57,745 nt of DNA, taken from a bacterium. Its GTDB lineage: Bacteria; Eremiobacterota; Eremiobacteria; Baltobacterales; Baltobacteraceae. The notes beneath the pieces were generated by a model that saw only the letters and a program-made list of their open reading frames with translations, ran no database searches and had not been told where the DNA came from. The position numbers were made by a program, and so were the translations under genes. Location: the NCBI GenBank assembly GCA_021782295.1, contig JAJXVC010000001.1, positions 1-57,745 of the forward strand. The letters run 5' to 3'. Shown here piece after piece: positions 43,230 to 51,964 of this stretch; position 1 is the stretch's first letter, and each line of letters begins with the position of its first letter.

Positions 43230-45992
43230 ATGTCTATCGGTCACTCGCCCACCGAAGCGGCCGACGCAGAGCTGCTCTCGCTTCGCGAAGAAGTCGCGAG
43301 TTTGCATGATGCGATCCGAATTGCGCACCAAGCCATCGCCGGTTCGATTATCGTCGCTGGGCTCGATCATCGGATTACTCTCTTTAGCTCCGGAGCGGAA
43401 ACGCTATTAGGATATCAGGCTGCCGAGGTCGAGAACCGGATGATCCTGCCGCGCCTCTTTCTCGAAAGTGACCTCGAGAAATGTGCGGCGGATCTGAGCG
43501 CAACACTCGGACATACGGTTGAACCCGATGACGTGTTGCTCGAGTCAGTACGCATGGAAAGCTGTAAAACGAGGGAATGGACCTGCGTTCGTAAGGACGG
43601 TAGCCACGTTCCCGTCAGCCTTTCCGTCGCTGCGTTGCTCGATGACCAAGGATTGGTCGCCGGCTACGTCGCCTCGTTCGTGGATATCACGCGACAACAG
43701 GAGGCGCTGGCAGCGCTTGCCGCAGAACGGGAGCGATTGCAGATCATTCTCGACACGGCGCCGGTTGGAATCGGCATCTCCGTGAAAGGCATCGTGCGTT
43801 TTGCAAATCCACGACTGCACGAATGCATCAACGTGCACGTTGGTGCACCGTCGCGCGATCTTTACGTTCACCCCGATGCGCGCGACCGGGTCGCGGAGAT
43901 CGTAGCCAAGGGAAAACCGGTTCGGGATCTCGATCTCCAGATGTACGGCCCCCGTGGCGATGTCCGCGATATTTTGGTGAGCTTTCTCCCCATCGATTAC
44001 GAAGGCGAGGCGGGGATATTGGTCTGGATGGTCGACGTCACCGATCGCAAACGCGTCGAGCGTGAAAATAGTGCCTTCAATCTTCGGTTGTCGGGAATCA
44101 TCGACACAATGCCCGAGGCCGCGTTCGTTCTCGACGGCAACGGCAAGGTGACGGCCTGGAATAAGGCATTGACGGACATGACGGGAGTTCCAGCCGAAGA
44201 GATGCTGGGCAAAGGAGATTACGAATACGCGGTTCCGTTCTACGGCACGCGTCGGCCGATTCTTATCGACCTCCTCGGCAAGCCCGAAAGCGAAGTCGCG
44301 CAGTTCTACTCGGTGGTACAAGGCGGCGACGACATCTTAGGCGGCGAAGTCGAGTTGCACCCACCGCGTTCCAACCGCACCCTCTACATCCAGGCGCGCG
44401 CTCGGGCTCTCTACGATGCGGATGGCGCACCATGCGGCGGCATCGAGATCGTTCGCGATCTCACCGAACGCAAGCGCTTCGAGGATGAACTGGCATCATC
44501 GAAGGCTATAGCCGAGCAAGCCAACGCCGCGAAGAGCGCATTCGTCGCCAACATGAGCCACGAGTTGCGGACTCCCTTAAACGCCATTATCGGATACTCG
44601 GAGCTGCTGGGGGAAGAGCTGGAGGAGATCGGCGAGACTGCCATGGTCGACGACACGAAGAAAATTCGGTCGGCCGGTAAGCATCTGCTCGCCCTCATCA
44701 ACGATATCCTCGATATTTCAAAAGTCGAGGCCGGCAAGATGTCGCTGACGCTGGAAGCGATCGACGTTTCGGAGATGATCAACGACATCGTCTCGACCAT
44801 CGAGCCGCTGGTGAGCAAAAACGCGAATACGCTAAAGACGCACCTCTCCGCAGATCTTCCGGCGGCGTACGCCGACTCGATGCGTCTTCGCCAGTCGTTG
44901 CTCAATCTACTGAGCAATGCATGTAAGTTTACGAAAAACGGCACCATCGATCTTGCGGTCACGGCCGACAGCGAGTGGATGTGGTTTGCCGTCAAAGATA
45001 GCGGAATCGGAATGACCCCCGAACAGATGGGAAGACTCTTCGAAGCGTTCTCGCAGGCGGATGCCACGATCACGCGCGAATTCGGCGGAACCGGCCTCGG
45101 GCTCGCTCTGAGCCGCAAGCTTTGTCGGATGATGGGCGGAGACGTCACGGTGGAGAGCTCGCCCGGCGTTGGCTCGACCTTCACCATTCAATTGCCGATC
45201 GCCGAGTCGACGGCGGAGGCCGCCACCGAGGCGGTCGACGCTCCGACACCGACGGCGCAATCCTCCGGGTTGGCGCCATTGGCGCTGGTTGTTGACGACG
45301 ATTCGACCGCTCGCGACCTTCTTCAACACAGCTTGGAGAAATGGGGCTATCGCGTCGTTATGGCCGGCGACGGCGAGGAAGCACTTCGACTCGCCGCCGA
45401 TTTGAAACCATCGATCATCACGTTGGATATCGTCATGCCGTACATGGACGGAAGGGCGGTGTTGAGTCGCTTGAAGGCCGACGCCGAACTGGCGCATATC
45501 CCCGTCGTGTTGATCTCCGTCCTCGGCGAATCGCGAACGGCCTATGCGTTGGGAGCGGCCGACTATCTTTCCAAACCCGTCGATCAGGATCGGTTGAATG
45601 CCGTTCTCGAACAATATCGCGGTAAGCGCCACGTTCTGCTCGTCGAAAACGACGCGACAACGCGATCGATGATGCGCCGAATGCTCGAGAAGCGAGGGCT
45701 CTCGGTGCTCGAAGCCGAGAACGGAAAGGTCGCGCTCGAGCGTATGAGCAAGTCGCGCCCGGAACTCATTCTGCTCGATTTGATCATGCCGGTGATGGAC
45801 GGTTTCGAGTTCACCGAAGAACTCCGGCGGCACGAGGACTGGCGCGAGATTCCGGTCGTTGTTCTTACTGCCAAAGATCTGACGCCCGAGGAATCTCAGC
45901 GTCTACAAGACGGCGTCGCGCGCATCGTTCAAAAAGGCGGCGCAAATCTCGACGAGCTTGCCGAGCATATCCGTCGCCTGTTGTCCACCTAG
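43230..45992 (+). CDS. PAS-rich hybrid histidine kinase with two receivers
   Basis: 920 residues, no membrane helices. Three PAS domains (~30-150, 160-275, 285-410), HisKA with [16 protein letters not shown] (His about 443), HATPase with [11 protein letters not shown] and GTGLGLALS, then two receivers: one with Asp in [12 protein letters not shown] (~732) and one with Asp in [11 protein letters not shown] (~850). AAGGAGG precedes the ATG, three bases after the cyclase stop. With the two upstream genes it forms a phosphorelay that should control cAMP synthesis. The PAS ligands cannot be read. Confidence 0.92.
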   Translation: MSIGHSPTEAADAELLSLREEVASLHDAIRIAHQAIAGSIIVAGLDHRITLFSSGAETLLGYQAAEVENRMILPRLFLESDLEKCAADLSATLGHTVEPDDVLLESVRMESCKTREWTCVRKDGSHVPVSLSVAALLDDQGLVAGYVASFVDITRQQEALAALAAERERLQIILDTAPVGIGISVKGIVRFANPRLHECINVHVGAPSRDLYVHPDARDRVAEIVAKGKPVRDLDLQMYGPRGDVRDILVSFLPIDYEGEAGILVWMVDVTDRKRVERENSAFNLRLSGIIDTMPEAAFVLDGNGKVTAWNKALTDMTGVPAEEMLGKGDYEYAVPFYGTRRPILIDLLGKPESEVAQFYSVVQGGDDILGGEVELHPPRSNRTLYIQARARALYDADGAPCGGIEIVRDLTERKRFEDELASSKAIAEQANAAKSAFVANMSHELRTPLNAIIGYSELLGEELEEIGETAMVDDTKKIRSAGKHLLALINDILDISKVEAGKMSLTLEAIDVSEMINDIVSTIEPLVSKNANTLKTHLSADLPAAYADSMRLRQSLLNLLSNACKFTKNGTIDLAVTADSEWMWFAVKDSGIGMTPEQMGRLFEAFSQADATITREFGGTGLGLALSRKLCRMMGGDVTVESSPGVGSTFTIQLPIAESTAEAATEAVDAPTPTAQSSGLAPLALVVDDDSTARDLLQHSLEKWGYRVVMAGDGEEALRLAADLKPSIITLDIVMPYMDGRAVLSRLKADAELAHIPVVLISVLGESRTAYALGAADYLSKPVDQDRLNAVLEQYRGKRHVLLVENDATTRSMMRRMLEKRGLSVLEAENGKVALERMSKSRPELILLDLIMPVMDGFEFTEELRRHEDWREIPVVVLTAKDLTPEESQRLQDGVARIVQKGGANLDELAEHIRRLLST

Positions 45993-46011
45993 GGATCCTC
46001 GGCAGTTGGTT

Positions 46012-47349
46012 CTACGCCCGTAGCGGCGGCGCGTGCAACCAACTGCCGGTCCGTAGTTTCCATTCCGTCAGCGCGGCGCGCGCGATCCAAGCGATAATCC
46101 ACGCAAACGGGATCGAAAAGAGCCCGTAGTGCAGGCGTTCGATACCGAGCCATGCTAGCGGAATGACCAACGCATTGCAAAAAACACCGATGCTCATCGA
46201 GAACGCGGTGTCGCCTGATGCGCGAATCGGCGCGAGCGATACTTGCGCGATGCCTTTGAGCGGTAAAGTCACCATGTGTAGTGCAAGCGGAAGCGCGGCC
46301 AGCGAAGCGACCGTGCCGTCAAGCGTAAATAAAAACGCGAGCGGCCACGCAAAGAGCGCGACGAACGCGCCGGCGAGCGTTGAAAACACAAGGCCGATGC
46401 GGCGCGCGCTGGCCACGAAGCGCTGCGCGCCCAGGAAATCGCCCGCCCCAAGCCGCTGGCCGACGACGATCTGCGTCGTACTTTGCATGGGGCTCGGAAC
46501 CACGAACGTTGCGTCGGAGACGACCGTGAGCGCACGAAAGCCCGAAATCGCCAGCGCTCCCAGCGGGGCGAGCATGGTGACGATGGCGACATCGGGCAGG
46601 ATGAGCGTAACGAGAAAGACCGATTCGGGAAGGCCGAGCCACGCGGTGCGTAGCGCGAGGCGAAGGTCGGCGTCGAGGCGAGCGAATATCCGATATTGCG
46701 GTCGTCGAGCGACGTAATAAACCGCGAAAATCGCGCCGATACTCTCGGCGAGCAGTGACGATATGCCGATGCCGACGATGCCGAGCGGGTGATGCGTGAA
46801 CCAGCCGAGCCCGAGGATCAGCAGCAGCGGCACGTGCACGATATTGATCGTCGCGAGCACGGCGATCCCGAGTTTTCGGTTTCCCGCTGCACCGAGCGCT
46901 CCGATCAATGTTCCGTCGATCGCCATCGGCAGCAGCGCCGCGCAACGAAGCACGAGATAGATGGCAGCATCATGCAGGCTTGCGAGCGTGCCGATCATGC
47001 CGTGAAGAATGTGGTGCCCGAAGAGGGCGGCGGCAACGGTTGCGAGGAGAGCGAAGAGTATGGGGATCGGCATTCCCGCGCGAACGGCGCGCGCATAGCC
47101 ATCGATATCGTTCGCGCCGATCCGTTGCGCGGTGGTAATGCTCGTGCCGGTCCACAGCCCCGCCATCGCAAAGATCAGCACGAGTTGCAGCGTGATTGCC
47201 GCGGTTGCGCCGGCGAGCGCAACGACGCCGAGCGAGCCGATTGCGATCGTATCGACGATTCCGAGTAATTGGTCGCCGAGCATCTGCGCCGCAAAGGGCA
47301 TCGAATACCGCCGTAGCGCCGCGCCGACGTTCGTGTGGTCGACGATCAT
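46012..47349 (-). CDS. MATE family efflux transporter
   Basis: 445 residues with about twelve predicted membrane helices in two similar halves, as in the multidrug and toxin extrusion family. Seen: an N-terminal half starting RRYSMPFAAQMLGDQLLGIVD and a second half with STTQIVVGQRLGAGDFLGA, both in the typical MATE positions. Drives drug or metabolite export with H+ or Na+; substrate unknown. It is the last gene of the tryptophan-catabolism operon, seven bases after the kynureninase-like stop, so it may export a product such as kynurenine or anthranilate (inference). Convergent with the hybrid kinase. Confidence 0.9.
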   Translation of the reverse strand: MIVDHTNVGAALRRYSMPFAAQMLGDQLLGIVDTIAIGSLGVVALAGATAAITLQLVLIFAMAGLWTGTSITTAQRIGANDIDGYARAVRAGMPIPILFALLATVAAALFGHHILHGMIGTLASLHDAAIYLVLRCAALLPMAIDGTLIGALGAAGNRKLGIAVLATINIVHVPLLLILGLGWFTHHPLGIVGIGISSLLAESIGAIFAVYYVARRPQYRIFARLDADLRLALRTAWLGLPESVFLVTLILPDVAIVTMLAPLGALAISGFRALTVVSDATFVVPSPMQSTTQIVVGQRLGAGDFLGAQRFVASARRIGLVFSTLAGAFVALFAWPLAFLFTLDGTVASLAALPLALHMVTLPLKGIAQVSLAPIRASGDTAFSMSIGVFCNALVIPLAWLGIERLHYGLFSIPFAWIIAWIARAALTEWKLRTGSWLHAPPLRA

Positions 47350-47356
47350 CGCGGCC

Positions 47357-48517
47357 CTATTCCGGTAATTTCAAGCGAATCGCGTCGAGTTCGCTGAAGA
47401 AACGATCGATTTCTTCGTCGGTGGTGTAAAAATGCGGACTCACTCGTAGCCCGCAGCCGGGGCGATAATCGAGAAAGACGCGACGCGCGATCAACTCGTG
47501 GTAAGCAGTTTCGGCGTGCGCAAAATCGATGCCGATCCACCCGGTACGCCGCGCCGGATCGAGCGGAGTGTTGACGCGCAGGCCGCGCGCGAGCGCTTCG
47601 TCGGCGATGCGTGTGGTGAGCGCGCTGTTCCTTTCGCGAATGCGCGCTACGCCGACCTCGGCGATGAGCGCATGTCCGGGCTGCGCTACCATGTAGCCAG
47701 GAATCGTCGGTGTACCGTGTCCGAAACGATACATCGAGCGAGCGTATTCGATCGGCGCAGCTTCGAAAGAGAACGGGCGCTCGTGCGCCATCCAGCCGGT
47801 CACCGCCGGTCGCAAACGCTCCAGCAGCGCAGGACGCACGTAGATCCACCCGCAACCGGGGCCGCCGCAGAGCCACTTGTGGCTACCGCCGGTGACGATA
47901 TCAAGATCGAGCGCGCGTACGTCGTAGGGGACGACGCCGGTGGTCTGGTATGCGTCAACGCAGAGCAGTGCGCCGACCTCTCGGCAGCGTGCCTGAATCG
48001 TTGCGATATCGGCAAGTGCTCCGGAGACGTAGTATGCGTGCGAAATTAGCGCGAGTGCCGTGCGTTCGGTAATCGCTTCACAGATGCGTTCGGTTGGAAT
48101 CGTTTGTCCGTCGTCGGAGGGAACAACTTTTGCGTGCGCACCATAGCGTTCCCATTCTTTCCAAACGTAGGTGAGCGACGGAAACTGCAGCGCCTCGTAG
48201 AGCACTTCGTTCCTGGCTCCGCGAAAATCGATCGCCGTAGCGAGAGCGGCTTGGAGTACCGAGACGTTGGGGCCGAGGAACGTGCTGCCCGGGTCTGCCC
48301 CGATGAGCGCGCCGACGCCGTCGGCGATCTCGCCGATCCGCGGCGACCAGCGCATCCAGGCCTCGGGACCTTCGGCGATCCACTCATCCATGTATCGATT
48401 GAGAGCATCGCGCGCAGCGGAAGGCGCCGCACCCATCGAGTGGCTCACCAGATAGGTCGAGTTTTCCAACGTCGGGAAACGGTCGCGCAACAGGGGCGCG
48501 GCGATCATCTCAGCCAT
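47357..48517 (-). CDS. Kynureninase-like PLP enzyme (class V aminotransferase fold)
   Basis: 386 residues. Fold-type I PLP enzyme of the class V group: the PLP aspartate lies in ALLCVDAYQTTGVVP, and the Schiff-base lysine in GGSHKWLCGGPGCGW. The latter and the motif FGHGTPTIPG fit the kynureninase/isopenicillin-epimerase-like branch. Its place directly after tryptophan 2,3-dioxygenase supports kynureninase (kynurenine or 3-hydroxykynurenine to anthranilate), but the sequence is not close enough to a classical KynU for me to name it so. ATG at 48517 has AGGAAG upstream; GTG at 48526 and ATG at 48508 are alternatives. The preferred start overlaps the dioxygenase stop. Confidence 0.82.
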   Translation of the reverse strand: MAEMIAAPLLRDRFPTLENSTYLVSHSMGAAPSAARDALNRYMDEWIAEGPEAWMRWSPRIGEIADGVGALIGADPGSTFLGPNVSVLQAALATAIDFRGARNEVLYEALQFPSLTYVWKEWERYGAHAKVVPSDDGQTIPTERICEAITERTALALISHAYYVSGALADIATIQARCREVGALLCVDAYQTTGVVPYDVRALDLDIVTGGSHKWLCGGPGCGWIYVRPALLERLRPAVTGWMAHERPFSFEAAPIEYARSMYRFGHGTPTIPGYMVAQPGHALIAEVGVARIRERNSALTTRIADEALARGLRVNTPLDPARRTGWIGIDFAHAETAYHELIARRVFLDYRPGCGLRVSPHFYTTDEEIDRFFSELDAIRLKLPE

Positions 48518-49286
48518 AGTTCTCACTTCCTAAATAGGTGCGAACCTCCCAAAGCTCCGGAAAGATGCGTTTTTCCAACGTCGTCTGCAAATAACCCACA
48601 CCGGAAGATCCCCCGGTGCCGCGTTTATGGCCGATCATGCGCTCGACCATGCGCACGTGACGACCGCGCCAAAGCAAGAGACGCTCGTCGAACTCAATGC
48701 AATCTTCGAGAAGAAGATAAAGCGCATCGTGGCTTCTGTCGTCGCTGTAAATTTTTCGATACGAGAGGATCGTTTCATCATGCGAACCGCAAGGGAAGCC
48801 CGCTCGCGCGAGAAACTCTGCGAGGTGCGCGGGGAGCGAGGGTGCGTGCATACGCGCCATCAAGCGCTCGCGTTGTTCGGAGGTGAGAACCAAATGCTCG
48901 AATAGACGTTCGTCGCGTAAACCGCAGAGGAACTCGAGTTCGCGAAATTGCTGCGACTGGAAGCCGCTGGCCGGGTTAAGATGATCGCGAAAACGGTTGA
49001 ATTCCTGCGGTGTCATCGTCTCGAGAATATCGACCTGCTCTCCGAGGACGCGTTGAATCGCGTGGACGCGTCGGAAAATCTTTCCCATCCGCATGAGATC
49101 GTCGGCATCACAGGCGACGGTGAAGTCGTCGAGCTCGTGTAAGAGCTGCTTGAACCAAAGCTCGTAGACTTGGTGGATGATGATGAAGAGCATCTCGTCG
49201 TGGTGGGTCGGTTGCGAGAGCGGTTGTTGGAGCGCGAGCAACTCCTCGACTTTGAGATAAGAACCGTACGTTAAGCGTTCGCTCAT
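48510..49286 (-). CDS. kynA: Tryptophan 2,3-dioxygenase
   Basis: 258 residues, haem enzyme that opens the indole ring of tryptophan to N-formylkynurenine. Signatures: LTYGSYLKVEELLALQ, HHDEMLFIIIHQVYELWFKQ with the active-site histidine, the proximal-haem histidine in GRHVRMVERMIG, and the substrate loop HKRGTGGSSGVGYL. Length is slightly shorter than the ~280 of many homologues, at the N-terminus. ATGA overlap with the upstream Mpo1-like gene and a short overlap with the downstream PLP enzyme gene: a tight operon. Confidence 0.95.
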   Translation of the reverse strand: MSERLTYGSYLKVEELLALQQPLSQPTHHDEMLFIIIHQVYELWFKQLLHELDDFTVACDADDLMRMGKIFRRVHAIQRVLGEQVDILETMTPQEFNRFRDHLNPASGFQSQQFRELEFLCGLRDERLFEHLVLTSEQRERLMARMHAPSLPAHLAEFLARAGFPCGSHDETILSYRKIYSDDRSHDALYLLLEDCIEFDERLLLWRGRHVRMVERMIGHKRGTGGSSGVGYLQTTLEKRIFPELWEVRTYLGSENYG

Positions 49287-49606
49287 CGGTGCGACGCAAG
49301 CCCGAGCCGTTCGTATTCTGCGTCGATGCTTCCGGCAAGCACCTGGTAGGCCATCCGGTAATCGGCGGCGAGCGAGCGAAACGGCGCCCGGAAGGTCTCC
49401 GGTTTATTGCGCTCGATGAAGGCATGAGAGAGCCACGCGGGGGCGTACCCGGCCAGCACGCCTGCCAGAGCAAGCCACGGGTCGCGGCGAATCGCCGCCG
49501 TAACGAGCAAGGTCGTCGCTGCAATCGTTCCTGCCGTATGCACGGCGCGAGTGCGCGGGTCGCTATGGGCTGCGAGGTAGCGCGGCCAGAATTCCTCGTC
49601 ATTCAT
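49283..49606 (-). CDS. Mpo1-like (DUF962) membrane protein
   Basis: 107 residues. NDEEFWPRYLAAHSDPRTRA followed by VHTAG, and later GYAPAWLSHAFIERNKPETF, match the DUF962/Mpo1 family, whose yeast member is an Fe2+-dependent fatty-acid alpha-dioxygenase; the conserved histidines (H14, H23, H61 by count) are visible. Two or three membrane helices. ATG at 49606 gives the exact family start. First gene of the tryptophan-catabolism operon, overlapping the dioxygenase (ATGA). Its own role there is unclear. Divergent from the lipoprotein gene 51 bases away. Confidence 0.85.
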   Translation of the reverse strand: MNDEEFWPRYLAAHSDPRTRAVHTAGTIAATTLLVTAAIRRDPWLALAGVLAGYAPAWLSHAFIERNKPETFRAPFRSLAADYRMAYQVLAGSIDAEYERLGLASHR

Positions 49607-49657
49607 GGCGCTCGGTTTTACGGGGGGCGAGCGGGTTTCCCTCGAAAAGGGGCCGAC

Positions 49658-50362
49658 ATGCGTCGCCTTTTCATTCTCCTTGCGTGTTCGGTCCTTGCCG
49701 CGTGTGGAAGCGGGGGGAATGCCTCGAGGACAAACTCCAGCGCCTCCTCCGCCCCCGCCGGATCGATGCCGACCAGCTCGGCGAAGTCGCCGATCAATCC
49801 CTTGCCGATCGCGTTTCCTTCGAGCGCGAAAGTTCTGAACGTCTCGCACTGGGCGCAAGATTTTAAGAGCGTTCCTCCGAGCCTTACCGGAGTGATCGAA
49901 GCGCCGGGCCGCTATGCGGGGCGCCAAGTGATCGCCTCGAGCCCGGAGAGTTTTGCAAAGACCGACGCATGGCTGCAAGGACTTGCCGGACATCTGCCGC
50001 CGGGCTATCGCGAAATATCGAGCCGTCACTTCTCCATGCATCTGCAAGATTTCGGGATCGACACCGCGGCATTCGCCGACGGAAAATCGACCGGCATCGT
50101 AGCGGTTGCAATCGACGTCAAACAATTTCGCAGCAAGGTCGGTTTGGTACTCGGCCTCTTAAAAGATTATTCCGCGATTCCGGAATTCATGCGCGCCCCG
50201 CTCGACAAGAAGATCCAAGCGCAGACCGGTCTCTCGCCTGCCGATTTGCTGCAGCCGACGACACCGATCGGTAGCGCGGTGGCGGCGCTGCGAATGGTCG
50301 CGCACGACACGACCGGACGTACCGCGATCGTGCTTCTCGATGCCAAAAAGGCACCGAAATGA
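49658..50362 (+). CDS. Lipoprotein of unknown function
   Basis: 234 residues. Lipoprotein signal MRRLFILLACSVLAAC (lipobox LAAC, Cys16), followed by a Ser/Ala/Pro-rich spacer to about residue 55 and then a globular alpha/beta domain. I do not recognise the domain. AAGGGG precedes the ATG. The stop overlaps the next gene (ATGA), which encodes a beta-barrel-like protein, so the pair probably works together in the outer membrane. Confidence 0.75.
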   Translation: MRRLFILLACSVLAACGSGGNASRTNSSASSAPAGSMPTSSAKSPINPLPIAFPSSAKVLNVSHWAQDFKSVPPSLTGVIEAPGRYAGRQVIASSPESFAKTDAWLQGLAGHLPPGYREISSRHFSMHLQDFGIDTAAFADGKSTGIVAVAIDVKQFRSKVGLVLGLLKDYSAIPEFMRAPLDKKIQAQTGLSPADLLQPTTPIGSAVAALRMVAHDTTGRTAIVLLDAKKAPK

Positions 50363-51087
50363 CCCCGTCGCTACGCTGGAAAGCGCTCGCGTCCGCCGTC
50401 GCGAGCGCTCTTTTTTGTTGCGGTGCGGCACAAGCGCACGGGCGAAACTATATCGGATTGCAACTGTTTGCCGTTGCCGGCGTCCATAAAGACGTCGCGG
50501 GAACGCAGTATGGTGCGGGGATCGGCCCGCTTTTGCAAGCGCGTCTCGGCGGCTCGCGGCTCGCATTCCATCTCGAGGGAATTCCCGTGGTCGCGGTTCC
50601 GCAGCGTGCCTCGGCCTATTACGGCCAAGCAACGCCGAGCATCGGAATCTTCAATGCAACGCTGGGCTATCGCTTTACCCGGCGCGTGAGCTTCGGCATC
50701 GGTGAGACGGTCATCAATCAGCGAACGCCTTTGCCAAATTTGCAGCAGGTCGTTTCGTCGCGCCTGGCCGGATATCGATATGCGCTACGCTACACCGCAC
50801 CGCTGCGCAATCATCGAACGTTTGAGGCGAATCTCGGGGTGGCTCCGACGCTCTGGGGAAGCGATGTGTATGTTTATGGCGACGGCGTCACTGCACCCGT
50901 CGTAAAACCCGAACAGGCGGCCGAAATCGATGCGTCGATGGCGGTCGGTTTTCACCGCCCGTACGGCGAAGTGTTGTTGGGCCTACGGGCACTGAATTTT
51001 TCGGCAAAATATACTGAGACCGGACTCGCCGGAGATCGCAACGCCGGCGTTGGTCTCTTCCTTGAATTTCGAAAGGCACTTCCATGA
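50359..51087 (+). CDS. Probable outer-membrane beta-barrel protein
   Basis: 242 residues. Signal peptide ending GAAQA (about residue 26). The remainder shows amphipathic beta strands of barrel type (NATLGYRFTRRVSFGIGE, YRYALRYTAPL, GVGLFLEFRKALP) and ends with an aromatic-containing strand, as 8- to 12-strand barrels do. Family and ligand unknown. ATGA overlaps on both sides, with the lipoprotein and with the enoyl-CoA hydratase gene. Confidence 0.75.
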   Translation: MTPSLRWKALASAVASALFCCGAAQAHGRNYIGLQLFAVAGVHKDVAGTQYGAGIGPLLQARLGGSRLAFHLEGIPVVAVPQRASAYYGQATPSIGIFNATLGYRFTRRVSFGIGETVINQRTPLPNLQQVVSSRLAGYRYALRYTAPLRNHRTFEANLGVAPTLWGSDVYVYGDGVTAPVVKPEQAAEIDASMAVGFHRPYGEVLLGLRALNFSAKYTETGLAGDRNAGVGLFLEFRKALP

Positions 51088-51830
51088 GTACGATAGTCGA
51101 TTCGACCGACGGTGTGATGACGATTCGTTTCGATCGTCAGGAGAAGAAGAATGCAATGACCGCGGCGATGTATGCTGCTGCGGCCGATGCCATCGAACGT
51201 GCCGGCGAAGAAAAGGAGGTGCGCGTGCTCCTCTTCCTCGGTCGCGAAGATTTCAGTGCCGGAAACGATATCGCGGATTTTCTCGCTGCCGGTGCGATGC
51301 AGGCGGCAATCGAAGATCTTCCCGTCGTTCGGTTTTTGCGGCGTCTGGTCGCCTGCGAAAAACCGGTGATCGCCGGAGTCAACGGGGTCGCGGTGGGAAT
51401 CGGAACGACGTTGTTGCTGCACTGCGACGGTGTCGTCGCCGGCGCATCAGCGCGCTTTGCGCTGCCGTTCGTTCCCTTGGGGCTGGTTCCGGAGGCCGGC
51501 TCGAGCATGCTCCTTCCGCGGACGATCGGGCGGAATCGAGCATCCTGGCTCCTGTTATCCGGAGAGCGGTTCGGTGCCGATGAGGCGCGCGCCATGGGGC
51601 TACTCGCCGAAGTCGTTCCGGATGGCGAAGTTGAAGCACGAGCGCGCGCGATGGCCGCGCAACTCGCCGCCCTTCCGCCGATTGCGATGCGAACGACAAA
51701 ACGGCTGATACGCGGCGTCGATGCGCGCTCGCTCGTCGATGCGATGGATGCGGAGTTCGCGGCGTTCGGGGAAGCGATGCGTTCGGAGGAGGCGCGCACG
51801 GCGTTCATGCGCTTCCTTTCGCGACGCTGA
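51084..51830 (+). CDS. Enoyl-CoA hydratase/isomerase family protein
   Basis: 248 residues, crotonase fold. Oxyanion-hole segments: FSAGNDIADF and NGVAVGIGTTLLLHCD; the LVPEAGSSMLLPR segment holds a glutamate in the usual catalytic area. One catalytic Glu only is evident, so hydratase versus delta3-delta2 isomerase cannot be decided; the sequence is closer by eye to the isomerase branch. Acts in fatty-acid or aromatic acyl-CoA breakdown. Overlaps the barrel gene by four bases. Confidence 0.9.
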   Translation: MSTIVDSTDGVMTIRFDRQEKKNAMTAAMYAAAADAIERAGEEKEVRVLLFLGREDFSAGNDIADFLAAGAMQAAIEDLPVVRFLRRLVACEKPVIAGVNGVAVGIGTTLLLHCDGVVAGASARFALPFVPLGLVPEAGSSMLLPRTIGRNRASWLLLSGERFGADEARAMGLLAEVVPDGEVEARARAMAAQLAALPPIAMRTTKRLIRGVDARSLVDAMDAEFAAFGEAMRSEEARTAFMRFLSRR

Positions 51831-51871
51831 CGGGTCCCTTAATCGACCGTAATCTTTATTGTGCCGGAAGT

Positions 51872-51897
51872 ATTATGTATGGGGAAAAATTCATAAT
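51872..51897. promoter_or_regulatory. Candidate operator: AT-rich inverted repeat upstream of TonB receptor
   Basis: ATTATG (51872-51877) and CATAAT (51892-51897) form an inverted repeat separated by 14 bases, within unusually AT-rich DNA just upstream of the TonB-dependent receptor. The position suits a repressor such as Fur, but it does not match the 19-bp Fur box. Confidence 0.25.
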
Positions 51898-51964
51898 CAC
51901 CGCTTAAAAGATAGATGGTACGATGCGTCGACTTCTCGTCTTGCTTCGAAAGGACTCGACCATC

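Noticed and set aside
49289..49657. A longer form of the lipoprotein starting at 49289
   Set aside because: It would run antisense through the Mpo1-like gene and lose the lipoprotein signal, which is clear from ATG 49658.
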